DNA of 64,000 nucleotides, taken from Hahella sp. KA22. Lineage in GTDB: Bacteria > Pseudomonadota > Gammaproteobacteria > Pseudomonadales > Oleiphilaceae. Of this stretch, positions 30,577 to 44,384 are shown piece by piece (position 1 is the first letter of the stretch; each line of letters starts with the position of its first letter). Under the pieces are notes generated by a model that made no database searches, had not been told where the DNA came from, and worked only from the letters and a program-made list of their open reading frames with translations. The position numbers and the translations under genes are program-made. The DNA lies in the NCBI RefSeq assembly GCF_004135205.1, contig NZ_CP035490.1, forward strand, positions 4,197,644 to 4,261,643. Direction: 5' to 3'.

Positions 30577-31635
30577 ATGACCCCCGATCAAAAATTCGCG
30601 CAGTGGATAAAATACTCCTGCATCGCATTCGTTCTTGTTTTCGTCTACTTTCTTATCGCTGACATCGCCATGCCGCTGACTCCCCAGGCCATGGCGACGC
30701 GTATCGTCACCAAGGTGGCGCCGCGCATCAGCGGGCCTATCACAGCGGTCTATGTGGAGAATAATCAGCCAGTGCACAAAGGCGATATTCTCTTCGACAT
30801 TGACCCTGAGCCTTTCAAGATCGCCGTCGAGCAGGCGCAGCTGAATCTGGAGCGGGTCAAACAGAACAACGCGCAACTGGATGCCTCAATCGCCGCCGCC
30901 AAGGCGGATGTGGAAGCCGCATCGGCGACGTTGAGTCAGAAAAGCCGCGAAGCCCTGCGTCTGAAAACCTTGTTTCAACGCAATGTCGTCTCTCAACAGC
31001 AACTAGACAAAGCGGAAAGCGATGCGACGACAGCGCAGGCGAAATTGACGTCAGTGAAGGCGCATCTGAAGGAACTGGAAGTCAGTCGAGGCGAACTGAG
31101 CGACGCCAACCTGACCGTTCGCACTGCAGAAACCCAGTTGAAACAGGCGCAATTGAATCTCTCCTACACCCGGATAAAGGCAGAGGAAGATGGCGTCATC
31201 ACGAACCTGCAACTTGAGACGGGCGCCTACGCCGTCGCGGGAGCGCCGTTGGTAGCCCTGGTATCCGACAATCTGGACGTCATCGCTGACTTTCGCGAAA
31301 AAAGTCTGCGTAACTTTGACTTGAACAATGAAGCGCTGGTCGCCTTCGACGGCAAACCTGGGCAAGTATTCCAGGCCCGCCTCACCAGTCTTGACGCTGG
31401 CGTCAGCGCCGGCCAGTTCGATGCGGACGGTCGTCTGGCGACGCCCACGCAATCTAACCGCTGGGTGCGCGACGCGCAGCGTATGCGCCTGCATCTGCAA
31501 CTGGACTCCGCCGACGCACAACAACTGCCCTCTGGCGCACGCGCCACGGTGCAACTGCTGCCGGATGGAGCGATTTTCTCTACCTTCGCCAAGGCGCAGA
31601 TTCGTTTCCTCAGTTTGTTGCACTACATCTACTAA
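30577..31635 (+). CDS. HlyD/EmrA-family membrane fusion protein
   Basis: Periplasmic adaptor of 352 aa anchored by one N-terminal membrane helix (about 14-32, SCIAFVLVFVYFLIADIAMP). A biotinyl-lipoyl-like segment (VAPRISGPITAVYVENNQPV HKGD region) is split around a coiled-coil hairpin at about 85-190 (LNLERVKQNNAQLDASIAAA and on), then a beta-barrel. It links an inner-membrane exporter to an outer-membrane channel. The gene lies between the MarR regulator and the DUF2955 gene, with 11 bp to the latter. Confidence 0.9.
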   Translation: MTPDQKFAQWIKYSCIAFVLVFVYFLIADIAMPLTPQAMATRIVTKVAPRISGPITAVYVENNQPVHKGDILFDIDPEPFKIAVEQAQLNLERVKQNNAQLDASIAAAKADVEAASATLSQKSREALRLKTLFQRNVVSQQQLDKAESDATTAQAKLTSVKAHLKELEVSRGELSDANLTVRTAETQLKQAQLNLSYTRIKAEEDGVITNLQLETGAYAVAGAPLVALVSDNLDVIADFREKSLRNFDLNNEALVAFDGKPGQVFQARLTSLDAGVSAGQFDADGRLATPTQSNRWVRDAQRMRLHLQLDSADAQQLPSGARATVQLLPDGAIFSTFAKAQIRFLSLLHYIY

Positions 31636-31646
31636 GCAGGCCCGTT

Positions 31647-32681
31647 ATGCGATTATGGGATCATCCCCTCTCAGAGAATGACTTGCGCCAGAGCCTGCGC
31701 ATCGCCACTGGGGCGGTGCTGGGGTTCACCATCAGTAAGTTGTTTGGCTGGAACTATGGCGTCTTCTTCACCGTCACGCCGGTTTTGCTGCTTGGCCTGG
31801 CGCCAGTGATGAACGCGCACCTGGCGCGTCAGCTTGTTGCGTCATCGGTGATCTGCGGACTGGAAGTCGCACTGTTAGGCGGTTGGTTCGGCGCACATCC
31901 TGGAATCATGACCCTGATCGCTTTCGGGCTGTTTCTGTATAAATTCGCCTGCATGTCCAAAGGCCCATTGTTTCTGTTCGGCGCCAACAGCGTGCTCAGT
32001 TTAAGCATCATGCTGCACTTCGCCAGCTATCCTGGGGTGGACCTGAATGATCTGGTGGTCAGCAACATCCTGGCGGGAGTGTTGTCCGTATTGATCGCTT
32101 ACCTGGCCACCTTTCTAATACCAGACGCCTCCCCTCGCCAGCCGCCCCAGCAACCGGCGGAGCCAAAAGGCTCACATCGCATGCGCCATGAGGCGCTGAT
32201 GGGCGCGACGCTGGCGACGCTATCATTCCTGGCGTTCCAGATTTTCGATCTGAATGACTCCATGTCCGCTCAAGCCACCACCTTATTGCTGCTGTTCCCC
32301 ATGCACTGGAACGGCGCCCTGGGCTACGCCCGCAAACGCGCCATGGGAACGCTGCTGGGCGTCGCCTTTGGCTTGCTGTGTCAGGTGATTCTGTATGATT
32401 GGACTGGCGTATTGCTGCTGGTGATCCCGCTACTATGGATCGGCGCGTTATTCTTCAGCTATCTGCATGTCAAAGAAACCAGCGGCTCTGGCGCCGGGTT
32501 TGTCGGGCTAACCACTCTGGGCATTTTATTCGGCCAGTACCTCTCCCCCACCAGCGACCTGGTTTTCAGCGGACTCTACCGAATCAGCAGCACCTTTTTC
32601 GCCATCGTGGCGACCTTACTCGCTACTTACCTGGTGCATCGCATATTGAACCAGTTTGCGGCGACGCGGTTTAGTCATTGA
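31647..32681 (+). CDS. DUF2955 inner-membrane transporter (FUSC-like)
   Basis: Integral membrane protein of 344 aa with about ten hydrophobic segments in two clusters (residues 20-160 and 180-335), separated by a short cytoplasmic proline-rich linker (ASPRQPPQQPAEPKG). It matches the DUF2955 half of the VMR-type MarR-HlyD-DUF2955 efflux operons and resembles aromatic acid exporters of the FUSC group. With the adjacent HlyD protein it probably exports a small aromatic or drug-like compound. Substrate unknown. Confidence 0.85.
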   Translation: MRLWDHPLSENDLRQSLRIATGAVLGFTISKLFGWNYGVFFTVTPVLLLGLAPVMNAHLARQLVASSVICGLEVALLGGWFGAHPGIMTLIAFGLFLYKFACMSKGPLFLFGANSVLSLSIMLHFASYPGVDLNDLVVSNILAGVLSVLIAYLATFLIPDASPRQPPQQPAEPKGSHRMRHEALMGATLATLSFLAFQIFDLNDSMSAQATTLLLLFPMHWNGALGYARKRAMGTLLGVAFGLLCQVILYDWTGVLLLVIPLLWIGALFFSYLHVKETSGSGAGFVGLTTLGILFGQYLSPTSDLVFSGLYRISSTFFAIVATLLATYLVHRILNQFAATRFSH

Positions 32682-32916
32682 GGTGATTTACAAGGCTATC
32701 TAGGCGTGAAGATATTTACTAAAGCCGTGATCTTATTAAACTCATAAGAAAATAAGGGAAAAGGGCTCACTCTAATAATTTGTTCAAACTTTCTTCCTCT
32801 TCCCACGGTATATTTGGACCAGTATTCATTACATTAAGCGACTTCCCCGCTCTCGTCTTGCCTAATAACGGGCGAAAAATTACGAATATATCAAGACGAC
32901 AAGCAGTTCACTCTGT

Positions 32917-33444
32917 TTACCCGGCCAGTTTTCCTTTTAAGTGGACAATGTAGTCGAGGTACCCTCTTAGGGAGTGATGTAGCGCTGCTCCCGAATCAGA
33001 TGTAACTGATCCTGTTAACAGAAATTCTTTACCATCTATCTTAAATGTATAGGGTCCACTGCCACCACGCTTATGATAAAAATTGTTATTATATTCCCAA
33101 AGAATATCTATTGGGAGATAAAATAACCCCCCTCCCCGACACCCCCTATCTATGGGCCGAAACCCTCCATTTCTATATTGGTCTAGCCCTTGTGTAATGA
33201 TGTCTGCGAGGTCATTAAGTTGCTTTGCTCTTTGGCTCCAGCTTTTAAATTGAAACTCACTCACAATCGGCCCAGAGATATATGGCGGCCCTAAATCACG
33301 TTTTAACTTAAAAAGGTAGTCATCATTGAGCTTAGAAAGACCCCACCTTGCTCTTGCGAGTGTTAAATCATTAGCTGTATAAACGGATTCCTTAGTTACC
33401 TCATTTCTCAAGTTTTGATATTCAAATATAAGCTTCTTGCCCAC
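32917..33444 (-). CDS. hypothetical protein, 175 aa, GTG start
   Basis: Not recognised. Basic, Gly-rich soluble protein; N-terminal helix LIFEYQNLRNEVTKESVYTA, middle QRAKQLNDLADIITQGLDQY, then YNNNFYHKRGGSGPYTFKID and the C-terminal LHHSLRGYLDYIVHLKGK. The GTG start is supported by GGAG 7 nt upstream. The low GC content compared with the flanks and the decayed IS nearby suggest horizontal origin. There is no attC-like site at either end. The 275 bp upstream to the IS hold no gene that could be supported. Confidence 0.6.
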   Translation of the reverse strand: MGKKLIFEYQNLRNEVTKESVYTANDLTLARARWGLSKLNDDYLFKLKRDLGPPYISGPIVSEFQFKSWSQRAKQLNDLADIITQGLDQYRNGGFRPIDRGCRGGGLFYLPIDILWEYNNNFYHKRGGSGPYTFKIDGKEFLLTGSVTSDSGAALHHSLRGYLDYIVHLKGKLAG

Positions 33445-33720
33445 AATTATTCTCCATATAGTTTCATTTTATGCAACTCTGCCCATTAGCACTAAAATTA
33501 GAAAGTGTGATAGTCCGTCACTCTCAAGTATTCTCGCTTTTACATTTGGATAAGGCGATTTTCATATATTAAACCCTTCATAAATATTGAAGGCTTTCGA
33601 GAGCTCCTCTGAGATCTCAGTTCCTATGAAACCAGACAGAAATTAGGGCAACGTGCTATCCTAATAACTTGCTAAAATTTCTTCGTAGTATCGCTTTTTT
33701 AGGCAAATTTCGCCCTCTCC

Positions 33721-34578
33721 CTAGGGCGTGTTGACGTTTCGTCATAGGTGATAGATAGGCGCAAACCCGTCATATTGCGGTTCCCACACCAACAACAAGA
33801 CGAGTTTGCGATGCCCCGATTGATGCTCAGTGACGGGCTTTGGTCGAAGCTGAAAGAGATCATGCTGCAAGAGCGAATTATAACAAGCCCACACTACGAA
33901 TGATGGTAGGAAGGCATGTTGTACCGAATGCGGACGGGGTGCCCCTGGCGAGACTTGCCTGGGCAGTTTGGCGACTGGAATTCGGTGTTCAAAAAATTCA
34001 ATTCCTGGTCTGTTCAAGGCAAGTGGTTGAGGATCTTCCGGGGCTTGATCCGCGAGCCGGATCTGGAATGGAAGTTTATTGATGGCAGCTATGTGAAGGC
34101 TCATCAGCACAGCGCTGGAGCTTGTACGGAAGAGCCTCAGGCGATTGGTAAGAGTCGGGCGGGCAATACCACGAAAGTGCATCTGGCCGTGGATGCCTAT
34201 GGTCTTCCTGTGGAATTTGAGATCACAGGAGGCGAAGTCAATGACTGTACGGCAGCGGCGGAGTTGATTGAAAAGCTTCCCTCGTCAGAAGCGGTTGTCG
34301 GAGACAAAGGCTACAACAGTGAACGAGTGCGGGCACAGATCGAAAGAAAGGGAGCCAGGGCCGTGATACCGAGAAAGCGAAACTCTGTCAAAGGCAATGG
34401 CGATATGGATTGGGGTTTATACAAGTGTCGCCATTTGGTGGAGAACGCCTTCGCCCGACTCAAACAGTACCGGGCCATCGCGACGAGGTATGACAAGTTG
34501 AAGAGGAACTATGAAAGTATGGTAGCCATGGCTTGTGGGTATTTATGGCTGCCGATGTGAAACGTCAACAGGCCCTAG
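33721..34578 (+). mobile_element. IS5-family element (IS427-like), about 858 bp, decayed
   Basis: The ends are inverted repeats matching at 19 of 20 positions: CTAGGGCGTGTTGACGTTTC at 33721-33740, and at 34559-34578 the complement of CTAGGGCCTGTTGACGTTTC. The outer CTAG may itself be a target duplication, as in IS427-type insertions; then the element proper is 33725-34574. The transposase gene inside carries two small indels. Confidence 0.85.
33811..34560 (+). pseudogene. IS5-family transposase with two compensating 1-bp indels
   Basis: Starts MPRLMLSDGLWSKLKEIMLQ in one frame. The continuation YNKPTLRMMV is found one frame away, as if a T were lost near 33880. The main body MLYRMRTGCPWRDLPGQFGD returns to the first frame after what looks like an extra G near 33910. 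The rest is intact, with catalytic DDE motifs in FIDGSYVKAHQHS, GDKGYNS and the C-terminal CRHLVENAFARLKQYRAIAT. Between the indels the original frame has TGA and TAG stops. It is either a dead transposase or a sequencing artefact; a programmed frameshift would not need two opposite shifts. Confidence 0.75.
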
Positions 34579-34602
34579 CCAATGGTTTAATATTTCCAAC
34601 AA

Positions 34603-34631
34603 AAAAAGGGAGCAACGAATGCTCCCTTTTT
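34603..34631 (-). terminator. strong bidirectional terminator downstream of icd
   Basis: AAAAAGGGAGCA (34603-34614) and TGCTCCCTTTTT (34620-34631) form a perfect 12-bp stem with a 5-nt loop and A/T runs on both sides. It lies 63 bp after the icd stop. Confidence 0.9.
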
Positions 34632-34693
34632 CTTAAGCCTGTTCGGCGGACGTCACTTACGACTTACATAAGCAACGTCGCGCCGAAAGTCGC

Positions 34694-36922
<2,229 letters not shown>

Positions 36923-37149
36923 CTAGGTTTGTGGCAAGGTCACCCAGTGTGGAAAAACGAACAGCTTTTGGCCGCCGCTTTTTTATACACAAAAGGCAGT
37001 GTAAATTTTTGGCGCCGCATTATACCTGAAAACCACACTTATTTTATATAAGTTGTATTAAAGGCGGGAACAACTTACCGCTGTTCACAACGACGCCAAT
37101 TGTCAAGAAACTCTTCTTCTACAGGGTGGATTTGATCGATAAGAGTAGG

Positions 37150-38532
37150 CTATACAGCGCGACTCTGTTTAGGCCGGTTAGCTATAAGAGTATTCCGCCC
37201 ATAGGTTGAGACGTAATGTAAACGCGCAACCTGCAAAATGCATAAAATAAACAAGCCTACCGTCATGGAGAAAAACAGATCGTAGACGATCCCCTCACCC
37301 TGAACGTTACCCCATACTAATACCATGGGGATGCAGATTCCGAAATAAGATATAAGTAGTGATACGAATGAAAAAAACGTGTCTTTGAAAGCGGTCAGTA
37401 CAATTCCCGCCGACGCCTGCACGCCGTCGAACAAGCAGGCCAGCAGCATAAGAGGAACAATCTCAAGCGCCAACTCCGCGACACGGCTATCCGATGTATA
37501 AAAATAGACCAGCTCTTCGCTGAATAAATAAACGACGGCGATTAAAGACGACATCACTACACAGCCGTTAAACAAAAAGGCGATAAACCAGCGCAGCGGT
37601 TCCGTTTGTCCCTCCTTGGCGCTCCCAACGCGGGTCATTTGCGATTGTCCGTAGGCGATGGCGAAAATGAACGCCATAGAGGCGATACTGTTAAGAATGC
37701 CGAAGGCGGCGACGGAGTCTGCTCCAGAGTATGCCGCTATCATCGCAAGAACCGACATGGCTGCAAATTTGGCTATCACCGAGGCGGAGATAGGCGCGCC
37801 GATTCGGATGATGCGCATCAGCATATTCATCTCCACGCGCAACGCGTCTTTTACCGCCTGCGAGTTGAATAGTCTTGCGCCGCACAAGCGATAGCCAAAC
37901 ACCAGCGCAATGACATATCCAATGACCGTCCCTATCGCCGCTCCCTGCTCTCCCATTGGCGCGAACCCTGCCCAGCCGTATACCAGGGTTACTGTGCTCA
38001 GGGCGTTCACCACAAAAGATAAGACGCTTATTTTTAATAGAGGTTGGGTGTTTTTAGTCACCACAAACAGATTGGTCACCAGCATACTGAGCGAAAGCGG
38101 AATCAGGCCCAGGGCCAGTATGTCCAGATAGCGACTGGCGGCGAGGGCGATGTCCTCAGGCAGGTTCAAAAACGTCAACGCTACCCCGTGCAACTGTAGC
38201 AGCAGGCATCCCACGACTCCGGAACACAGCGCCAGCTGCGCGCCACTGCGTATCACCCGATGCTTACCCGCAGCCTCTGCAGATTGAAAATAAAGCGGGA
38301 CCATTCCCCTGATTAAACCGTTTATCGCCGTCGCAAAGATAATAAAAACACTGTTGCCGACGACAGCAGCGGAGAGTGAAACCGTTGAGAATCGCCCTAA
38401 GACGATCATATCCGTCAGCCCCGCTATCATGCTGAGACTGAGAGAAATCAATATTGGGTAGGCGATGGTGAGAGAGGCGATAAGTTCTTTAAAGCAATAC
38501 TCGACTTCCGCTTTGACGACTGCAAATGTCAT
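37150..38532 (-). CDS. MATE family efflux transporter
   Basis: Inner-membrane protein of 460 aa with about 12 hydrophobic helices in two homologous halves. MATE features include ASLTIAYPILISLSLSMIAG and TDMIVLGRFS near the N terminus, and the matching second-half start IRIGAPISASVIAKFAAMS. It probably exports cationic drugs or metabolites by Na+ or H+ antiport. The gene is monocistronic with an ordinary ATG. The long hydrophilic N terminus of other MATE proteins is absent, which is within family variation. Confidence 0.9.
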   Translation of the reverse strand: MTFAVVKAEVEYCFKELIASLTIAYPILISLSLSMIAGLTDMIVLGRFSTVSLSAAVVGNSVFIIFATAINGLIRGMVPLYFQSAEAAGKHRVIRSGAQLALCSGVVGCLLLQLHGVALTFLNLPEDIALAASRYLDILALGLIPLSLSMLVTNLFVVTKNTQPLLKISVLSFVVNALSTVTLVYGWAGFAPMGEQGAAIGTVIGYVIALVFGYRLCGARLFNSQAVKDALRVEMNMLMRIIRIGAPISASVIAKFAAMSVLAMIAAYSGADSVAAFGILNSIASMAFIFAIAYGQSQMTRVGSAKEGQTEPLRWFIAFLFNGCVVMSSLIAVVYLFSEELVYFYTSDSRVAELALEIVPLMLLACLFDGVQASAGIVLTAFKDTFFSFVSLLISYFGICIPMVLVWGNVQGEGIVYDLFFSMTVGLFILCILQVARLHYVSTYGRNTLIANRPKQSRAV

Positions 38533-38693
38533 AAATAACGTCCTGTTATCATAATCTCCGATGCATAGGTCGGAATCGTATTTCCTTGACTTGTTTGCTT
38601 GTAACTCGATGGATATCTACGGCCGCGTAGAGTACCACAACACAGGCGCACTGAGGGCGGCGATTTATAGCGTAAGACGGGGAATTATAAAAG

Positions 38694-39005
38694 TTATTCG
38701 CCTATCTCTGGCGGGGGGCAATCAACGCCAATAACCACGCTATGCAAATCGATAGACAGGTCTTTCTTTAAAACAGAAAAAGAAACTTCAAACCCACTAT
38801 TGGATACAGCGGAAATACACGTGACGGAGAAACTATCAGGCCGCTCTTCAATGGTTATTTTATATTCGCCTGATAGCTCATTAAGCGGTCTGGAGAAGTC
38901 GCCGTAAGGTCCCCAATCGCCATGCCGCAACAGCGCCCGTTCAACGGAGGCGATGGCGCTTTTTCTATCTGTGGTGCGCCCGGTATATTCAAGACTCTCT
39001 GGCAT
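38694..39005 (-). CDS. hypothetical protein, 103 aa
   Basis: Not recognised. Small soluble protein with an N-terminal helix (RKSAIASVERALLRHGDWG) and a C-terminal beta-rich part (YKITIEERPDSFSVTCIS, GFEVSFSVLKKDLSIDLHSV). There is no signal peptide. A 23-bp palindrome lies 77 bp upstream and is shared, in inverted orientation, with the region before the beta-helix gene. This suggests common regulation. Confidence 0.55.
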   Translation of the reverse strand: MPESLEYTGRTTDRKSAIASVERALLRHGDWGPYGDFSRPLNELSGEYKITIEERPDSFSVTCISAVSNSGFEVSFSVLKKDLSIDLHSVVIGVDCPPPEIGE

Positions 39006-39081
39006 CTAAGGAACCTCTGAAAACGTCGGTGAAAAAGCGCAGTTTATCGTGAATAAATGAGCATATTGAGCCGATTTATTA

Positions 39082-39104
39082 ACATGGCAATGATATTGGC
39101 ATGT
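39082..39104. repeat. palindrome copy A, upstream of the 103-aa gene
   Basis: ACATGGCAAT, GAT, ATTGGCATGT: 10-bp arms with one mismatch. The same sequence, inverted and with the shared flank GGTGATT, recurs at 41349-41377 on the other side of the beta-helix gene. Confidence 0.8.
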
Positions 39105-39110
39105 AATCAC

Positions 39111-39213
39111 CAGGCGCATGGACGCGCCTGCGCGGCGACAAGCCGCGGGAGACAGGGCCTGACCTGTGCAGGCCCTGTCGTTGCAGACAAATAGAAGGAA
39201 GCTATTTGTCTGC
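39111..39213 (-). other. four back-to-back perfect hairpins downstream of the beta-helix gene
   Basis: Stems: CAGGCGC/GCGCCTG (39111-39130), CGCGGC/GCCGCG (39131-39147), GACAGGGCCTG/CAGGCCCTGTC (39151-39179), GCAGACAAATAG/CTATTTGTCTGC (39183-39213). All pair perfectly with loops of 5 to 7 nt. Only the last lies next to the gene, 73 bp after its stop. They could be a structured 3' end, a small RNA or a recombination site. Confidence 0.7.
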
Positions 39214-39285
39214 CGGATTAATAATACAGGGCGGACCCGATACAACGTCAGGCGTCATACCGGGACCACCGTCCAACAAATCAGT

Positions 39286-41190
39286 CTACTCGCCGACAAC
39301 AGTGACGGTCGCAACAGTCGACCGCCCCACGCCATCGCTCAGCGCTATCGTAAACTGATCCTGCCCCGGGAAGCCTGGGTCGGCGACATAGATAAAATCA
39401 GGGCCCTGCAGCGTCACATTTCCATACTGCGGCGGCGTCGCCACTGTGTAGGCGATCGCGTCGGTTTCCGGGTCATAGCCCGCCAGCGTCCCGTTGAGCG
39501 TTCCTGATGATGGATAAACAAATGCCTGATCCCATGAGACCGGCAGTTGGTTTTCGTGTGCGCCTATATCCGACGCGGGACCGCCTGGACGCGGATGATC
39601 GGCGTAATCCGACGATGCGATCAGAGGCGGCGTCGCGTTGTCTACGATGTCGGAATTACTCGCAGCAACCCGATAATCATCCTGATCGGCGTTCACAAAC
39701 TGCGCTTGCGCCGGATCAGCGTAAAACTCATTGCCTTCCACCACAATGTCGGCATTGCCGATATCCCGGATCGGGCTGATCAGGTCCTGAATGTCCGCCA
39801 GCAGATTGTTGGCGATATGGGCGCTGCGCAAGTCGCTGTAGTAGCTGATCCCATATTCCCGCGCCCCGACGATAGTGTTGTTGTACAAACTGGCGCGACT
39901 GCCGGAGGAGATTAATATGCCATGTCCCTTTCCGTTGTTCGCTCTGCCGGAGTCGATTATCAGGTTGTTGAAAACCTCGAAATGGGAGTCTATGGATTGG
40001 ACATACTCTTTCAGATAAACGCCAGCGCGGTCCGAGCCTTTAACCAGATTGTTGTAAATGCTCACCTGCTGCACGTCGTATCCGTATATCCCGTGCATAT
40101 CATTGGGTCCGCCGTCATGCAGCCAGCCAGTGTTGATCACTTCATTATGATGGATACGATTATTGGCGCCGCGAAGGCCTCGAATCTGAATGCCTTCATA
40201 GCCAATGTCGCGCAGGCGGTTGTATGCGACCCTCAGGTCATGAGTGGTGGAATAGGAGCCATTACCCTGATCTGCGGCTTTCCCCAGGTAGAAAGCTTCC
40301 TCCGAGATGTCATGAATATCATTGTGATGAATATGAATGCCGTCGGTAGGCGGCGCGGAACCCAAAGGATATTTGCTGCCGAAACTGATCGCCATTACCG
40401 TATGGTCAATCTCCAGATACGCCAGTTCAATATGTTGCGTATAGGCTTCCCCCATGCGGATGCCTTTGGTGGCGCCGTCATGAATGCGAATGCCCTTCTC
40501 CAGGTCGTCGTCGCCTGCGCCCATGATCTGCACATATTTGCAGGCGTCCAGCTCAATGGTGTGACCGCCTTTGCCCAGATCGACCAGACCTTTGTTGATG
40601 ATCACGATGGGACGTTCCGCTGTGCCTTGCAGCCCCCAGATACGCAGAGTTTTGCCGCGGGCTCCCGGCTCAATTTCGATGCGGTCTCCCGGCTGCAGAT
40701 AGGGGAAGTTAACCGGTTTGCCTGCTCCGTAGACTGCATCCGCCACATATGGGCCGTACATATGAGACACGCCGTTGTAGCCGTTGGCGGGAGAAAATGA
40801 GTATCGATTGATCAACCCATCTTCGATGGAAATGGTCACCCTGGCCTGCGCCCTCTCCCCTTGTCGGTCCAGAACATAGAACTCAAATACATCTACGCCA
40901 ACGAATTCCGTCTGCGGCGTGTAACGCCATTTGTGGGTGTCCGACGGCTGCCCTGGCGAGTTGAATGACGGCGTCAGCGCGCCATGAGACGGCGGCGCCA
41001 GAATACCAAACTCAAGCAGAGCGCTGTCCTGCGCCGCGCCGAGAGTGATATCCAGCGGAGTATTGATAGCGGTCACATAGCTGCTGTTTGACGCCTGGGG
41101 GGCGGCATGCAGCGAGGCGGCCGCCAGTAGCCAGAGCAATGGCCATAGAAGCGTTGAACGATAAACCCGTGAGTATTTCGACATGAGCAT
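39286..41190 (-). CDS. secreted right-handed beta-helix protein with flanking cadherin/Ig-like domains
   Basis: Exported protein of 634 aa; signal peptide at about 1-29 (LLWPLLWLLAAASLHA). Domains in order: a Big_9/cadherin-like domain (about 35-125, PPSHGALTPSFN, VDVFEFYVLDRQG), a parallel beta-helix (about 170-500) with many turns of the type IHHNDIHDISEEAFYL, VAYNRLRDIGYEGIQI, FNNLIIDSGRANNGKGHGIL, and a second short cadherin-like domain at the C terminus (YVADPGFPGQDQFTIALSDG). The fold is that of carbohydrate-active lyases or hydrolases, so a polysaccharide substrate is likely. An AGGAGG ribosome-binding site precedes two close ATGs (41190 and 41184). The frame stays open for 27 codons past its TAG. 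Confidence 0.85.
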   Translation of the reverse strand: MLMSKYSRVYRSTLLWPLLWLLAAASLHAAPQASNSSYVTAINTPLDITLGAAQDSALLEFGILAPPSHGALTPSFNSPGQPSDTHKWRYTPQTEFVGVDVFEFYVLDRQGERAQARVTISIEDGLINRYSFSPANGYNGVSHMYGPYVADAVYGAGKPVNFPYLQPGDRIEIEPGARGKTLRIWGLQGTAERPIVIINKGLVDLGKGGHTIELDACKYVQIMGAGDDDLEKGIRIHDGATKGIRMGEAYTQHIELAYLEIDHTVMAISFGSKYPLGSAPPTDGIHIHHNDIHDISEEAFYLGKAADQGNGSYSTTHDLRVAYNRLRDIGYEGIQIRGLRGANNRIHHNEVINTGWLHDGGPNDMHGIYGYDVQQVSIYNNLVKGSDRAGVYLKEYVQSIDSHFEVFNNLIIDSGRANNGKGHGILISSGSRASLYNNTIVGAREYGISYYSDLRSAHIANNLLADIQDLISPIRDIGNADIVVEGNEFYADPAQAQFVNADQDDYRVAASNSDIVDNATPPLIASSDYADHPRPGGPASDIGAHENQLPVSWDQAFVYPSSGTLNGTLAGYDPETDAIAYTVATPPQYGNVTLQGPDFIYVADPGFPGQDQFTIALSDGVGRSTVATVTVVGE

Positions 41191-41348
41191 TATTCCTCCT
41201 GAAAAATGTAAGTGTCCTGAACGTAATAACAGCGGTTACTCCCCAGGCTTCGTTTTTGGTTTTATACGAGAGTCTAACGACGGACATTCGCCAGATGCAG
41301 ACAATTATAGATGCAACTGGGATATCTCTATCGGGTATGTTTAGGTGA

Positions 41349-41377
41349 TTCACATGCCAATATCATTGCCATGTGAA
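41349..41377. repeat. palindrome copy B, upstream of the beta-helix gene
   Basis: TTCACATGCCAAT, ATC, ATTGCCATGTGAA: 13-bp arms with one mismatch. It lies 159 bp before the start at 41190. It matches copy A at 39082 in inverted orientation and is preceded by the shared GGTGATT. Confidence 0.8.
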
Positions 41378-41388
41378 TAATAACGGCA

Positions 41389-41418
41389 AAACGCCCGCCC
41401 ATCTTAGGGCAGGCGTTT
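41389..41418 (-). terminator. terminator downstream of katG
   Basis: AAACGCC-C-GCCC, loop ATCTTA, GGGC-A-GGCGTTT: an 11-bp stem with one internal mismatch, followed on the minus strand by a T-run. It lies 31 bp after the katG stop. Confidence 0.8.
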
Positions 41419-41448
41419 GCACTATATCTAAGAACGAAAGCCTAACGT

Positions 41449-43680
<2,232 letters not shown>

Positions 43681-43862
43681 TTATAGTACGTGCGCAGTTG
43701 AGTTGACCAATATAGGTTCTCGATCATAACGATAGCTATTATCAGTCACAGGATAGCAGAGTTAGCATTTGAGGCCGTTTGGGACGGGCGCGACAGCGTA
43801 TCCACCCTACTAGAATGATTACGCTGTCAGCGGCGATCTGGATTTGATGAGTATGGCGCCGT

Positions 43863-44384
43863 TTATGGCAGCGGCAGACAGAAAGTGATCGCCAGTTCCG
43901 AATGCTTGTCCACGTGACGGGTGAACATGGGTAGACCCGGATTTTTAGCCGCGCGGTAGGCGTCGATGATTTGCTGCTTGGTCCACACATAAGTGGGGTT
44001 GTCCGTCAGAATTTTATGGGCCGGGCGCACATTCCCGTCAGGAAACACCCACAACCAGGACAGTCGCCGCCCTTCAACAGTCCGACGTCCTTTATCCACA
44101 CAAAAGTGGGCGCGGCCGCTGGACCTGGGAATATTGCAATAGGTGCCGAATTTGGCGCGCTTATCGACAAATTGAATCAGGTCGTCCAGATTGATGAGGT
44201 CCATGCTGGCCTCATAACCTAACGTCTGATGCACATCGCCCAGAGCTACGAAACCGCCGCCCAGTGAGCAATCCCGTTGGTGTGAGGCGCGAATATCGGT
44301 GGAAGAAGCGATTCTGGTGCAGGGATAGGTAACACCGCACAAACCGCTATGCACCGCGCCTTGCTTCTCATTCTTGCATGTCAT
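43863..44384 (-). CDS. hypothetical protein, 173 aa
   Basis: Not recognised. Cys-rich N-terminal third (CKNEKQGAVHSGLCGVTYPC, RDCSLGGGFVALGD), then LINLDDLIQFVDKRAKFGTY and RRLSWLWVFPDGNVRPAHKI, ending LPMFTRHVDKHSELAITF. There is no signal peptide. The frame is open from 44411, but the ATG at 44384 follows a GGAGG ribosome-binding site. Some residues suggest a catalytic His/Cys enzyme, possibly an effector-like toxin, but no motif is diagnostic. Confidence 0.6.
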   Translation of the reverse strand: MTCKNEKQGAVHSGLCGVTYPCTRIASSTDIRASHQRDCSLGGGFVALGDVHQTLGYEASMDLINLDDLIQFVDKRAKFGTYCNIPRSSGRAHFCVDKGRRTVEGRRLSWLWVFPDGNVRPAHKILTDNPTYVWTKQQIIDAYRAAKNPGLPMFTRHVDKHSELAITFCLPLP

